A DNA stretch of 32,400 nucleotides from Oleimicrobium sp037445575 (GCA_037445575.1 JBBIKH010000008.1:1-32400); one strand, 5' to 3'. Counted from the stretch's first letter, positions 14,876-23,939 are shown. Notes: generated by a model from the sequence alone, not told the origin. Numbers and translations are program-made.

Positions 14876-16885
14876 CTACCTGCCAATGAGCTTCTTGAAC
14901 TCCTCTTCCGTGAGCATCGGCACCCCGAGCTCACGGGCCTTCTCTGCTTTCGAGCCTGGGTCGCTCCCCACCACCACATAGTCGGTCTTCTTGCTCACCG
15001 AGGAGGCGGCGTGTCCACCCAGCTCTTCCACCAACCGCTGCGCCTCCTCCCGCGTGAAGGAGGTGAGGGCGCCGGTGAAGACGAAGGTCTTGCCTGCCAG
15101 GGCTCCGGCCGTCACCTTAGGCGCAGGTGCCATTGCCACCCCAGCCTGGCGCAGCCGCTCCAAGGTGCGAAGATTCTCCTCCTGCGAGAAGAATTGCCGC
15201 ACGCTTCCCGCCACCTGCGGCCCGATCCCATGCACAGAGGTCAGCTGGTCAATCCTAGCACGGGCCAGCGCCTCGACGCTGCCAAAGGCACGAACCAGCA
15301 CTTTGGCCACGTGCTCTCCCACAAAGCGAATGCCCAGGCCGAAGACAAGACGGTCCAGGCTGCGCCTGCGGCTGGCGTCGATGGCGCGCAGGAGGTTGTC
15401 GGCCGACTTTTCGCCCATCCGCTCCAGCTCGGCCAGCTCTTGCCGTTGCAGAAAATAGATATCGGCCACATCTTTGACCAACCCTTTGTCCACCAGCTGG
15501 TCCACCAGCTTGTCGCCTAGGCCCTCAATATCCATGGCGCGGCGAGAGGCAAAGTGGCGAATGCGCTCTTTGAGTTGCGCTGGGCAGCGCATGTTCTGGC
15601 ACCGGTGCACCGCCTCTCCTTCCAGGCGCACGACCGGGCCACCGCACACAGGGCAGGTGGACGGCAGGCGATAGGGGCGTTCCTGGCCGGTGCGACGCGA
15701 GGTAACCACCGCCACCACTTCCGGGATGACGTCGCCGGCGCGTTGCACCACCACCCAATCGCCGATCCGCACATCCTTCCTGTCGATCTCGTCCTGGTTG
15801 TGCAGCGTGGCTCTGCTCACCTCTACGCCCCCAACCCGCACGGGGCGCATCACCGCTACCGGCGTGAGCGCCCCGGTGCGCCCCACCTGCGCCACGATGT
15901 CCAGGATCTGGGTCGTCTCCTGCCGCGCCTCGAACTTGAAGGCGATGGCCCAACGTGGGCTCCTGGTGCGGATGCCAAGCCGCTCCTGGAGGTCAAAGCG
16001 ATTCACCTTGACCACCACCCCATCAATCTCGTAGGGCAGACTGTCCCGGAGCTGCTGCATCTCCTGGTGATAAGCGATGGCTTCTGCCACGCTCCTGCAC
16101 AGGCGGATGTGGGGGTTCACCTTCAGGCCCCACGCTTTGGCCCGTTGCAGGAACTCGTATTGCGTCGCAAACGAAGTGCCTTCCACCCTGCCAAGGGCGT
16201 AGCAATAGTAGTCCAAAGGCCGCGAGGCGGTGATGGCGGAGTCCAATTGGCGCACACTGCCCGCGGCGGCATTGCGGGGATTGGCGAACAACGGCTCGCC
16301 AGCCAACTCCCGCTGCTGGTTCAGCCGTTCGAACGCCGCCCTCTCCATGATCACCTCCCCGCGCACCTCCAACCTGGGTGGCGGCGGTTCGCTGGTGGCA
16401 AGCAGCCGCAGCGGGATGCTCTTGATGGTGCGCAAGTTGTTGGTGACGTTCTCGCCCGTGAAGCCATCGCCGCGGGTGGAGCCCAAGGTAAACTGCCCAT
16501 TCACATAGACCAACTCCACACCAAGGCCGTCTAGCTTTGGCTCACACACATACTCCACATCTTCGCTGGTGCCCAAGGCCCGCTTGATGCGCGCGTCGAA
16601 TTCCACCAGCTCGGCCTCAGTCATTGCGTTGTCCAGGCTGAGCATGGGTACAGCGTGAGGGACCGCCTCGAAGGCTTCAAGCGGTGGCGCACCGACGCGC
16701 TGCGTGGGGGAGTCCGGGGTAACGAGATCGGGGAAGGCGCGCTCTAACTCCACCAGCTCGCGCATCAGCCGATCGTACTCGGCGTCGGAGATCTCCGGAG
16801 CGTCAAGCACATAGTAGCGGTAGTTGTGGTAGTGGATCTGCTGCCGCAGCTCCTCGATTCGCCGCTTGGCCTGCTCACGTTCCAC
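14876..16885 (-). CDS. ligA: NAD+-dependent DNA ligase
   Basis: A 669-residue ligase of normal length and domain order: Ia domain with HNYRYYVLDAPEISDAEYD (20-38), adenylation domain with active lysine Lys117 in CEPKLDG, OB fold (VGRTGALTPVAVMRPV), the four-cysteine zinc finger (CPVCGG...CQNMRCPAQ), the helix-hairpin-helix region, and a C-terminal BRCT domain (KTFVFTGALTSFTREEA). It seals nicks in replication and repair. GTG start behind GGGGGTG. It lies 19 bases after rtcB, so an RNA ligase and the DNA ligase probably share a transcript. Confidence 0.97.
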   Translation of the reverse strand: MEREQAKRRIEELRQQIHYHNYRYYVLDAPEISDAEYDRLMRELVELERAFPDLVTPDSPTQRVGAPPLEAFEAVPHAVPMLSLDNAMTEAELVEFDARIKRALGTSEDVEYVCEPKLDGLGVELVYVNGQFTLGSTRGDGFTGENVTNNLRTIKSIPLRLLATSEPPPPRLEVRGEVIMERAAFERLNQQRELAGEPLFANPRNAAAGSVRQLDSAITASRPLDYYCYALGRVEGTSFATQYEFLQRAKAWGLKVNPHIRLCRSVAEAIAYHQEMQQLRDSLPYEIDGVVVKVNRFDLQERLGIRTRSPRWAIAFKFEARQETTQILDIVAQVGRTGALTPVAVMRPVRVGGVEVSRATLHNQDEIDRKDVRIGDWVVVQRAGDVIPEVVAVVTSRRTGQERPYRLPSTCPVCGGPVVRLEGEAVHRCQNMRCPAQLKERIRHFASRRAMDIEGLGDKLVDQLVDKGLVKDVADIYFLQRQELAELERMGEKSADNLLRAIDASRRRSLDRLVFGLGIRFVGEHVAKVLVRAFGSVEALARARIDQLTSVHGIGPQVAGSVRQFFSQEENLRTLERLRQAGVAMAPAPKVTAGALAGKTFVFTGALTSFTREEAQRLVEELGGHAASSVSKKTDYVVVGSDPGSKAEKARELGVPMLTEEEFKKLIGR

Positions 16886-16904
16886 GGCACACCCCCGGCG
16901 ATTT

Positions 16905-18347
16905 TCAGCCTTTGATCACGCCCATAGGCCGCAATTTGGCCACCTTGACCGAAATACCGGCTCCGTGCACTGCCTCCACCACCTGCGACACGTCTTTGTA
17001 GGCATCCGGCATCTCCTCGGCAATGGTCTCGCGGCTGGAGGCCATGACGAAGATGCCTTGGTCCTCAAGCTCGCGATGCAGCGCCCGCCCGCGCGCGCTC
17101 TTGATGGCCTGATGCCGGCTCATCACTCGCCCTGCCCCATGACAGGTGGAGCCGAAGGTTTCCTCCATTGCCTTTTGCGTCCCCACCAGCACATAAGAGT
17201 AGCGCCCCATGTCGCCAGGAATAAGCACAGGTTGCCCGATGGAGCGATACTCCTCAGGCACGTCCGGGTGACCGGGTGGGAAGGCACGGGTGGCACCCTT
17301 GCGATGCACGCACAGTTCCACCTCCTTGCCGTCCACAGTGTGGCGCTCCAGCTTGGCGATGTTATGCGCCACCTCGTAGACCACCTGCACATTGATGTCG
17401 CGCGGGCTCATCCCCATGGCCTTTTCAAAGGCATCACGGGTCCAATGGGTAATCATCTGGCGATTGCAGAAGGCAAAGTTGACCGCACACGCCATGGCCG
17501 CCAGGTACTGCTGTCCCTCCGGCGAGGTGACCGGCGCGCAGCAAAGCTGGCGGTCCGGCAGTTCGATGCCGTATTTTTGGCTGGCGCGCAACATTACGGC
17601 GATATAGTCGTCGCAGACCTGATGGCCAAATCCCCGCGATCCCGTGTGCACGGTGATCGTTACCTGGTCCTTGAAGATCCCCAGCACCTTCGCCAGTTCC
17701 TCATCAAAGACCTCCTCGACGTAGCCGACCTCGACAAAGTGGTTGCCAGAACCGAGCGTGCCCAGTTGCGGGCGTCCTCGCTCCATGGCTTTGGCGCTCA
17801 CCGTCGATGGGTCAGCCCCTGGCATCCGTCCGTTCTCCTCGATTTTGTCGAGGTCTTCGGGCCTGCCGTAGCCGTTCTTCACCGCCCAGTGGGCCCCTTC
17901 TGTCAGGACCTGCTTCTCCTCCTGGGCGCTCAGGCGCAACTGCCCCTTTGAGCCCACGCCGCTGGGGATGGCCCGAAAAAGGGCTGCAACCACCTCCTTG
18001 ATCTTCGGCTGCACCGCCTTTCGCACCAGATCGGTGCGGAGCAGGCGCACCCCACAGTTGATGTCATAACCTACGCCACCCGGCGAGATGATCCCCTCCT
18101 GCACATCAAAGGCCGCCACTCCCCCAATGGGGAAACCGTACCCCCAATGAATATCGCGCATCGCCAAGGAAAACTTGACTATGCCGGGCAACTGGGCGAC
18201 ATTGGCCACCTGCTCATGAGCATTATCGCGAGTGACATCGGGCAACATGGCCGCCGAGGCATAGATGCGGCCCGGGACTCGCATTTTCCCCTCCTTGGGG
18301 ATCTCCCAAAGGAAGTCGCTCACCTTGCGCAGTTTTGGCTCACTCAT
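16905..18347 (-). CDS. rtcB: RNA-splicing ligase RtcB
   Basis: A 480-residue GTP-dependent RNA ligase that joins 2',3'-cyclic-phosphate (or 3'-phosphate) ends to 5'-OH ends. Metal and catalytic residues are in place: Asp95 and Cys98 in GYDINCGVRLLRT, GSGNHFVEV, HTGSRGFGHQV, and CHGAGRVMSR, which contains the histidine that takes up GMP. The numbering of Asp95 and Cys98 is the same as I recall for the archaeal Pyrococcus enzyme, and the ending LRPMGVIKG is typical. ATG start with GGAG upstream, 33 bases after its activator archease. RNA repair or tRNA repair is the likely role. Confidence 0.97.
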   Translation of the reverse strand: MSEPKLRKVSDFLWEIPKEGKMRVPGRIYASAAMLPDVTRDNAHEQVANVAQLPGIVKFSLAMRDIHWGYGFPIGGVAAFDVQEGIISPGGVGYDINCGVRLLRTDLVRKAVQPKIKEVVAALFRAIPSGVGSKGQLRLSAQEEKQVLTEGAHWAVKNGYGRPEDLDKIEENGRMPGADPSTVSAKAMERGRPQLGTLGSGNHFVEVGYVEEVFDEELAKVLGIFKDQVTITVHTGSRGFGHQVCDDYIAVMLRASQKYGIELPDRQLCCAPVTSPEGQQYLAAMACAVNFAFCNRQMITHWTRDAFEKAMGMSPRDINVQVVYEVAHNIAKLERHTVDGKEVELCVHRKGATRAFPPGHPDVPEEYRSIGQPVLIPGDMGRYSYVLVGTQKAMEETFGSTCHGAGRVMSRHQAIKSARGRALHRELEDQGIFVMASSRETIAEEMPDAYKDVSQVVEAVHGAGISVKVAKLRPMGVIKG

Positions 18348-18380
18348 GTGTCTCCATCCTCCCCTCTTGTCCGGCTCGGG

Positions 18381-18806
18381 TCAGATGTCGAAAATCACCT
18401 GCGCTTCCCAGCCATTCTCCTGCTGGGACACGTAGAGCTTATGATAAGTGACCGCTTTGATCTCGGTGCGAATCGCGTGCCGTCTGGGGTCCACCTTCTC
18501 GCCAGCCACCACCGCTCGCAACGAGCGCCCGTCCAAGGAGCTAACGCGAAACTGGCCATAGAGTTCCTGCTCGGTACAGAACCAAAAATTCAGTTCCGAA
18601 AGCCAGTTTACCAGCAGCTGCGCCAGGTCCTCACCAGCTACAGTCACGTGGCGAGTGAGCACCCTGCGCACGACGCACCGCGGACAGATGATCTGGAACA
18701 TCGCCTTGGCGGCGAGGGTGAACAGCTGTGGCAAATCGGCTGCGCGAACGCGCACACCCACGTCACCGGTGTGGTCCAGTAGCTCGATGCGCCGTCTGCT
18801 TGCCAT
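18381..18806 (-). CDS. Archease (RtcB activator)
   Basis: A 141-residue protein of the archease family, which speeds up guanylylation of RtcB. The N-terminal RIELLDHTGDVGVRVRAADLPQLFTLAAKAMF, the middle LLVNWLSELNFWF and the C-terminal EIKAVTYHKLYV(...)W(..)QVIFDI are all characteristic. The ATG at 18806 is chosen. A longer frame from 18842 would begin upstream of the predicted transcription start. It directly precedes rtcB, the commonest arrangement of the pair, and has its own candidate promoter 27 bases upstream. Confidence 0.94.
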   Translation of the reverse strand: MASRRRIELLDHTGDVGVRVRAADLPQLFTLAAKAMFQIICPRCVVRRVLTRHVTVAGEDLAQLLVNWLSELNFWFCTEQELYGQFRVSSLDGRSLRAVVAGEKVDPRRHAIRTEIKAVTYHKLYVSQQENGWEAQVIFDI

Positions 18807-18832
18807 GGTCACCAGCGCTTTGCGCGTGCTAC

Positions 18833-18861
18833 AATGTAACAAATTCCAACCGATTAGTCAA
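18833..18861 (-). promoter_or_regulatory. Candidate sigma70-type promoter of the archease-rtcB operon
   Basis: TTGACT (18861-18856) and TACATT (18838-18833) on the minus strand are 17 bases apart, just after the gpmI stop. Transcription would start near 18826 and give a leader of about 20 bases to the archease ATG. This is the best -35 match I found in the window. Confidence 0.6.
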
Positions 18862-18867
18862 CTACAA

Positions 18868-20520
18868 TCACTTCGCGAACTCGATGAGGCTCTGGTCATA
18901 ATCCTCCGGGGGCGCAAAGCCCAGAAGCTCGATAATCGTCGCCGCGATATTGCTAAGTCCTGCGCGCGGCAGATCCTGGCGCAGCCGATACTCCCCGTGG
19001 TAGTCAGGGTCGAAGATGATGAACGGGACAGGGTTGAGGGTGTGGCTAGTTTTCGCTTTGGGGTTACCGGCCTTGTCGGTCACCACGCCGCCGTTCTTCC
19101 GCTCGAACATCTCTTCGGAGTTCCCGTGGTCAGCAGTCACGATGGCAATGCCATGCAATTCCTGGATCACCGGCAGCAAGCGTTTGAGCCCCAAATCAAC
19201 CGCCTCCACCGCCGCGATGGCCGACTGCAGAACACCGGTATGGCCCACCATGTCACCGTTGGGGTAATTGATGCGGCCCCAGCGGTAGAGACCACTCCGC
19301 AGGAGCTCGATGGTGCGGTCCGTGATCTCGGCGCTCTTCATCCAGGGGCGTTCCTCAAAAGGCACGATGTCGGAAGGGATCTCCACATACTCCTCAAGCT
19401 CCTGATTGAACTTGCCGCTGCGGTTTCCATTCCAGAAATAGGTGACGTGCCCATACTTTTGCGTCTCGCTGCAGGCGAACTGGTGAACTCCCGAGTTCAC
19501 CAGCAGCTCCCCCATGGTGCGGTCAATAGCAGGGGGCGCCACAAGGTAGCTTTTGGGAATCTTCAGGTCGCCGTCGTACTGCATCATGCCCGCATACTCC
19601 ACTTTGGGCCTGGGGCTGCGGTCGAATTTGTCGAACTGGTCGTCCTCGAAGGCACGACTGATCTCGATGGCTCGGTCCCCGCGGAAGTTGAAAAAGATCA
19701 CGGAGTGGTGGTCTTCAATCTTGCCGATCGGTTGCCCGTTTTCCGCGATGACGAATGGAGGGAGGTCCTGGTCAATGATCCCTGGATGCCGCCTGCGGAA
19801 GGTGGTTATCGCTTGGGCGGCAGAGCTAAATTGCTCCCCTTGGCCGTGCACATGCGTCTTCCAGCCCAGCGCCACCATGTCCCAGTTGGCCTCGTAGCGG
19901 TCCATGGTGATCTTCTGCCGGCCGCCCCCGCTGGCGATCCGATAGTCGACGCCTTCGCGGTTGAGCTCTGCCAGAAACTCCTCAAATGGCGCCACATAGT
20001 CCAAAGCTGAAGTCTCGCCGACATCGCGGCCATCCAAAAGGATGTGGATCCTAGCTCTCTTCACTCCTTCGCGCTTAGCCTGGCCGAGCATTGCCTTCAG
20101 GTGGTCGATGTGGCTGTGCACATTGCCGTCAGAAAAAAGGCCGATAAAATGCAGGGGCGTATCGTGCCGCAGGCAGTTATCGACAAGGCGGCGCCACACA
20201 GGGCCGCGAAACATCTCGCCCGTGTTGATCGAGCGATTGACCAACTTGGCCCCTTGGTCGAAGATCCGCCCGGCGCCAATGGCGTTGTGCCCCACCTCGG
20301 AGTTGCCCATGTCACTATCAGAGGGCAGCCCCACCGCCGTGCCGTGCGCCTGAAGAAGCATGTGCGGGCACGTAGAGAGCAGCCGGTCGAGGGTAGGGGT
20401 GTATGCCAGGCGCACCGCGTTCCCTTCCTCATGAGGGGAAATGCCGATGCCGTCCATAATTACGACAAGCAGCGGGCCTTTGCGCGCCTGCCAATGCTCC
20501 AGTCGCTGTAGTTTTTCCAC
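18868..20520 (-). CDS. gpmI: 2,3-bisphosphoglycerate-independent phosphoglycerate mutase
   Basis: A 550-residue glycolytic enzyme (alkaline-phosphatase superfamily, two Mn2+) interconverting 3- and 2-phosphoglycerate. Metal-binding Asp23 lies in VVIMDGIGI. The transiently phosphorylated serine is Ser74 in DSDMGNSEVGHNAIGAG, with LLDGRDVGETSA and VTADHGNSEEMF later. Length is slightly above the usual 510-515. I chose the GTG at 20520 because AAGGAG lies seven bases upstream; a longer frame from 20556 would span that ribosome site. It is divergent from the barrel-protein gene with 95 bases between. Confidence 0.96.
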   Translation of the reverse strand: MEKLQRLEHWQARKGPLLVVIMDGIGISPHEEGNAVRLAYTPTLDRLLSTCPHMLLQAHGTAVGLPSDSDMGNSEVGHNAIGAGRIFDQGAKLVNRSINTGEMFRGPVWRRLVDNCLRHDTPLHFIGLFSDGNVHSHIDHLKAMLGQAKREGVKRARIHILLDGRDVGETSALDYVAPFEEFLAELNREGVDYRIASGGGRQKITMDRYEANWDMVALGWKTHVHGQGEQFSSAAQAITTFRRRHPGIIDQDLPPFVIAENGQPIGKIEDHHSVIFFNFRGDRAIEISRAFEDDQFDKFDRSPRPKVEYAGMMQYDGDLKIPKSYLVAPPAIDRTMGELLVNSGVHQFACSETQKYGHVTYFWNGNRSGKFNQELEEYVEIPSDIVPFEERPWMKSAEITDRTIELLRSGLYRWGRINYPNGDMVGHTGVLQSAIAAVEAVDLGLKRLLPVIQELHGIAIVTADHGNSEEMFERKNGGVVTDKAGNPKAKTSHTLNPVPFIIFDPDYHGEYRLRQDLPRAGLSNIAATIIELLGFAPPEDYDQSLIEFAK

Positions 20521-20542
20521 GCAGATTCTCCTTGTCAGACCA

Positions 20543-20553
20543 CAAACGGTTTG
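20543..20553. repeat. Short palindrome CAAACgGTTTG at divergent promoter
   Basis: A perfect 5+1+5 inverted repeat overlapping the -35 box of the plus-strand promoter in the gpmI/barrel-protein intergenic region. It is short enough to be chance. Confidence 0.25.
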
Positions 20554-20579
20554 CAAAAGTCGTCACAAGTTGATAGATT
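20551..20579 (+). promoter_or_regulatory. Candidate sigma70-type promoter of the barrel-protein gene
   Basis: TTGCAA (20551-20556) and TAGATT (20574-20579) are 17 bases apart. The start would be near 20586, leaving a leader of about 30 bases that holds the GAGAGG ribosome site before the ATG at 20616. Confidence 0.5.
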
Positions 20580-20615
20580 TGGGTGTCACACAGCAACCAC
20601 CACGAGAGGAAGCTC

Positions 20616-21797
20616 ATGCGGATCTGCGCCCTCTTCCCGGCAACCATCGGGCTTGCCTTGTCCACTATGGTCCGCAGCGCCACTGAATGGCCGTCGGGAT
20701 CACACGTGGGCCCGACTGCGCGCTCCCTGCCTCGGGGTGAGCTCTTGGCGCTCGCTTACTCCGAGGTCTACTTCAAACACGTCGAATACACCCAGGCCTC
20801 AGGAAAGGTCTTTCGTGTGACCTACTGGGACATCCAGGGCACCGTCGGCCTGCGCTATGCCGTGACCGATCGCCTGGAACTTGGCCTTCGCCAGGTCATG
20901 TACCAGGACAATCACAAGATCAGTCCTGGGTTCAACCTTCCCGATGATCTCTTCCTTTCGGCGACTCTTGCCGGCTTCGGTCCTGCCAGCGGGCACCTGC
21001 GGCTTGGGGCCCATCTCACGGCACGGGTCCCGTTGGCAAAGTACCACAACGTTGTGTTGGAGCCCTATTCGGCCGGCCGTATCGAACTGTGCAGCCGCGC
21101 CCTCTTCTCCTTGGAGACGGCGCCCGGCTCGCCGGAGCGGGGCCTTACGGTGGACGGCACCCTTGGGATCCTCAACCACAACGACATGGGCAAGCGCCTG
21201 ACGACGGGCCGGCTCGATAGCATCGCAGCACGTGTTCCGTCGCAACAGTTCGTCTGGGCCATTGCCGTCAAGCTGCGCCGCGCGCCGTTCGTTTTTTCCT
21301 TAGGGGCAAGCGGCAATCGCTTCTTGCGCCAACCGCCACCCATGGCCTACAGCCGGGAGAACTACCTGTATCTGTCCCCGTCGGTGTACTATCGCCTCTC
21401 TTGGTGGCTGACGATAGGGAGCACCTTTGACCTCCGGCTCCATGAGGGGCCAGACCAGACGGCCTATTCAGAGGCAGCCCCGCGCGTCGGTCGGGACTTT
21501 GACAACTACCCCCCATGGCGTCTGCGCGTGAGCGCGCAGCTGGCGTTGCGCACCACCCGTCCCCGCCTTTTGCACCGTCAGCAGCCTGCGCCGGTGCCGG
21601 AGCAGGCCCCGGCTGCAGAGCGTGAACTGGTGCGCCAGCTTGCACAACAAAAGCTGGCGGCCGAGGAGGCTGAGCGGCAGCTGGAGCGCATCCGCGAGGA
21701 GCGGGAACGCGTGGCCCGCATCCTGGCCAAGCTGCGGGAGATGATCGCCGCCCAGAAGGCGACTCCTCCCGGTCAACCCCAAAAAGAAAATCCCTAA
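20616..21797 (+). CDS. Unrecognised outer-membrane beta-barrel-like protein with C-terminal coiled coil
   Basis: The only supported plus-strand gene, 393 residues. An N-terminal signal-like segment (MRICALFPATIGLALSTMVRSA) is followed by about 280 residues of alternating hydrophobic/polar strands ending in aromatic or arginine residues (VGLRYAVTDRLELGLRQVMY, LRLGAHLTARVPL, LYLSPSVYYRLSWWLTIGSTFDLRL). This looks like an outer-membrane barrel. The last 80 residues are Pro/Ala-rich, then a charged coiled coil (RELVRQLAQQKLAAEEAERQL). There is no OmpA-type peptidoglycan domain. I do not recognise the family. Start chosen at ATG 20616 behind GAGAGG, consistent with the promoter. It converges on the glycyl-tRNA synthetase gene with 17 bases between. 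Confidence 0.75.
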   Translation: MRICALFPATIGLALSTMVRSATEWPSGSHVGPTARSLPRGELLALAYSEVYFKHVEYTQASGKVFRVTYWDIQGTVGLRYAVTDRLELGLRQVMYQDNHKISPGFNLPDDLFLSATLAGFGPASGHLRLGAHLTARVPLAKYHNVVLEPYSAGRIELCSRALFSLETAPGSPERGLTVDGTLGILNHNDMGKRLTTGRLDSIAARVPSQQFVWAIAVKLRRAPFVFSLGASGNRFLRQPPPMAYSRENYLYLSPSVYYRLSWWLTIGSTFDLRLHEGPDQTAYSEAAPRVGRDFDNYPPWRLRVSAQLALRTTRPRLLHRQQPAPVPEQAPAAERELVRQLAQQKLAAEEAERQLERIREERERVARILAKLREMIAAQKATPPGQPQKENP

Positions 21798-21814
21798 TTG
21801 CCTTCGGCCCATGT

Positions 21815-23122
21815 TTAGGCCACACGCTCGCGGAGCCAGTCCACAAGCCGATCGATGGCCACCCGCTCCTGCCGCATGGAGTCGCGCTCCCGCACCGTGA
21901 CCGTTTGATCTTGGAGCGACTGCGAGTCCACAGTGATGCCGAAGGGGGTGCCTGCCTCGTCTTGGCGGCGGTATCGCCGGCCGATCGCCCCCGATTCGTC
22001 ATAGAACACCACAAAGTGCGGGCGCAGCATGTCCACAATCTTGTGGGCGAGTTCGGGCATGCCGTCGCGCTTCACCAGGGGGAAGATCCCCGCCTTGATG
22101 GGGGCCACTTTTGGAGACAGGCGAAGCACCACGCGCAGTTCTCCCTCCACCTCCTCTTCGTCATAGGCATCGACCAGGCACGTGAACAGGGTACGATCCA
22201 CACCCGCAGATGTCTCGATGATGTAGGGCACGTACCGCTCGCGCGTCTGGTCGTCAAAGTAGCTCAAGTCCTTGCCTGAGTATTGCTGGTGGCGGGTGAG
22301 GTCGAAGTCGGTGCGGTTGTGGATCCCCTCCAGCTCTTTCCACCCGAACGGGAACTCGTACTGGATGTCAAAGGCCCGCGCTGCATAGTGCGCCAGCTCC
22401 TCCTTGCCGTGCTCGTGAAAGCGCAGGCGTTCGCGGCGGATGCCGAGGTCGTAGTACCATTGCATCCGTTGTTCGCGCCAGTAGTCGAACCATTCGCCGT
22501 CGGTCCCGGGCTTGACAAAGTACTGCATCTCCATCTGCTCGAATTCGCGGGTGCGAAAGATGAAATTGCCGGGTGTGATCTCATTGCGGAACGCCTTGCC
22601 GATCTGAGCGATGCCGAAGGGGATCTTCTTGCGCGCGGAGTTGAGCACGTTGAGGAAGTTGACGTAGATGCCTTGCGCGGTCTCCGGCCGCAAGTAGACG
22701 ACACTGGCCTCTTCCTCCACCGGCCCCATGTGAGTCTTGAACATGAGGTTGAATTGCCTGGCTTCTGTCAGCTCGCCGCCGCACTCTGGGCAGCGCGGAC
22801 CCTCAACCTCATCGGCACGAAAGCGCCGTTTGCACTGCTTACAGTCCACCATCGGGTCGTGGAAGCCCTCTACGTGCCCGGAGGCCTCCCACACGCGGGG
22901 ATGCATAAGAATGGAGGCGTCCAATCCGACGATGTCATCCCGCTGCTGTACCATCGCCTTCCACCAGCACTCTTTGACGTTCTTTTTCAGCTCCACCCCC
23001 AGGGGTCCGTAGTCGTAGCAGCTGGTGATGCCCCCGTAGATTTCGCTTGACTGGAAGATGAAGCCCCGCCTTTTGCACAGGGAAACCAGCTTGTCCATTA
23101 GGTCAGGAGGTCTGTTGGCCAT
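21815..23122 (-). CDS. glyQS: Glycyl-tRNA synthetase, alpha2 (single-chain) type
   Basis: A 435-residue class II synthetase charging tRNA-Gly. It starts MDKLVSLCKRRGFIFQSSEIYGG and has a zinc-ribbon insertion with CKQCKRRF and CPECGG. Motif 2 is FRNEITPGNFIFRTREFEQME, motif 3 lies around ETSAGVDRTLF, and the C-terminal anticodon-binding domain is present (APIKAGIFPLVKRDGMPELA). It is the dimeric form shared with archaea and eukaryotes and many bacteria, not the E. coli alpha2beta2 form. I prefer the ATG at 23122 (GAGAAAG upstream). An ATG at 23152 adds ten residues and is possible. Its start overlaps the end of recO. Confidence 0.95.
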   Translation of the reverse strand: MANRPPDLMDKLVSLCKRRGFIFQSSEIYGGITSCYDYGPLGVELKKNVKECWWKAMVQQRDDIVGLDASILMHPRVWEASGHVEGFHDPMVDCKQCKRRFRADEVEGPRCPECGGELTEARQFNLMFKTHMGPVEEEASVVYLRPETAQGIYVNFLNVLNSARKKIPFGIAQIGKAFRNEITPGNFIFRTREFEQMEMQYFVKPGTDGEWFDYWREQRMQWYYDLGIRRERLRFHEHGKEELAHYAARAFDIQYEFPFGWKELEGIHNRTDFDLTRHQQYSGKDLSYFDDQTRERYVPYIIETSAGVDRTLFTCLVDAYDEEEVEGELRVVLRLSPKVAPIKAGIFPLVKRDGMPELAHKIVDMLRPHFVVFYDESGAIGRRYRRQDEAGTPFGITVDSQSLQDQTVTVRERDSMRQERVAIDRLVDWLRERVA

Positions 23123-23939
23123 CGTCTTTCTCGCTTGTTGTTCCCGCATCATGTCCTTGAAGCGTCTTGGTCGCAGTGCGCAGTCCCTCTTGCATCTCCG
23201 CCAGCACGTGCGGCACGCGGGCGTCGCGCAGTGGCTCCAGGTGGTAGCAAGCTAGTTTGTGGAGGGCCTCATCCACCTGTGCCCCCGCCTCTGGGGGCAC
23301 GAGGACGTTGCTCGCCTGAGCCGGTCGCGTCTGCGCAACCCAGCGCAGGAGAGTAAACGCCGCCTGGCTCATGCTTTCATCCGATGGGGGGCGGCACTGA
23401 CTGCAGAAGAAGCCTCCCCCTTCCACGTCAATGAGCACTGGCCCTTGGACGTCTTTTGCCCCGCACTGCGCGCAGCGGTCCAGGCGCGGCTTTACCCCGT
23501 GCTGCTCCAGAAAGTGCATCTGAAAGCTACGCACCACATTCTTCAGGCCGCGCTCGGCCCGGTCCAGAGCGCGCAGGGTCTCCACCAGCAGGGCGAAAAG
23601 CGCTGGTTGTGGGGCCTCGCTCACCTCCGCACGCAGCACCCATTCGCAGACCATAGCGGCCAAGGCGGCGCGTCCCAACTCCGCCCGCACGCGCCGGAAG
23701 GAATCCACAATGTCCACTTGGCTGAGGAACTGGAGTTCTCGAGTCTCCTTCCGGTAGAAAACCACGTGCACGTAGTTGAGCGGCTCCAGACTGCCCCAAA
23801 AGCGGCTCTTGGTGCTTCTCGCCCCCTTGGCCACGACGCTCATTTTGCCGAAGGCCTTGGTGTAGAGGGTGAGGATCTTGGTGGTCTCACCCTGCCTTCT
23901 GCTACGCAGAATCACCGCTTCGGTCTTGACCAGAGCCAC
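23103..23939 (-). CDS. recO: DNA repair protein RecO
   Basis: A 278-residue protein with an N-terminal OB fold (VKTEAVILRSRRQGETTKILTLYTKAFGKMSVVAKGARSTKSRF) and the C-terminal helical domain with a four-cysteine zinc site (CAQCG...FFCSQC). It loads RecA onto single-stranded DNA with RecR/RecF. The C-terminal 25 residues are hydrophilic and poorly conserved (GHDAGTTSEKDDGQQTS). GTG start at 23939, which lies inside the end of rsmA (38-base overlap). The two are likely translated from one message. Confidence 0.93.
   Translation of the reverse strand: MALVKTEAVILRSRRQGETTKILTLYTKAFGKMSVVAKGARSTKSRFWGSLEPLNYVHVVFYRKETRELQFLSQVDIVDSFRRVRAELGRAALAAMVCEWVLRAEVSEAPQPALFALLVETLRALDRAERGLKNVVRSFQMHFLEQHGVKPRLDRCAQCGAKDVQGPVLIDVEGGGFFCSQCRPPSDESMSQAAFTLLRWVAQTRPAQASNVLVPPEAGAQVDEALHKLACYHLEPLRDARVPHVLAEMQEGLRTATKTLQGHDAGTTSEKDDGQQTS

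Noticed and set aside
18655..20010. 451-codon plus-strand open frame
   Set aside because: Antisense to archease and gpmI, both confidently assigned on the other strand.
21798..21814. Terminator in the convergent gap between the barrel gene and glyQS
   Set aside because: Only a four-base GGCC stem is available and there is no T run; too weak to call.
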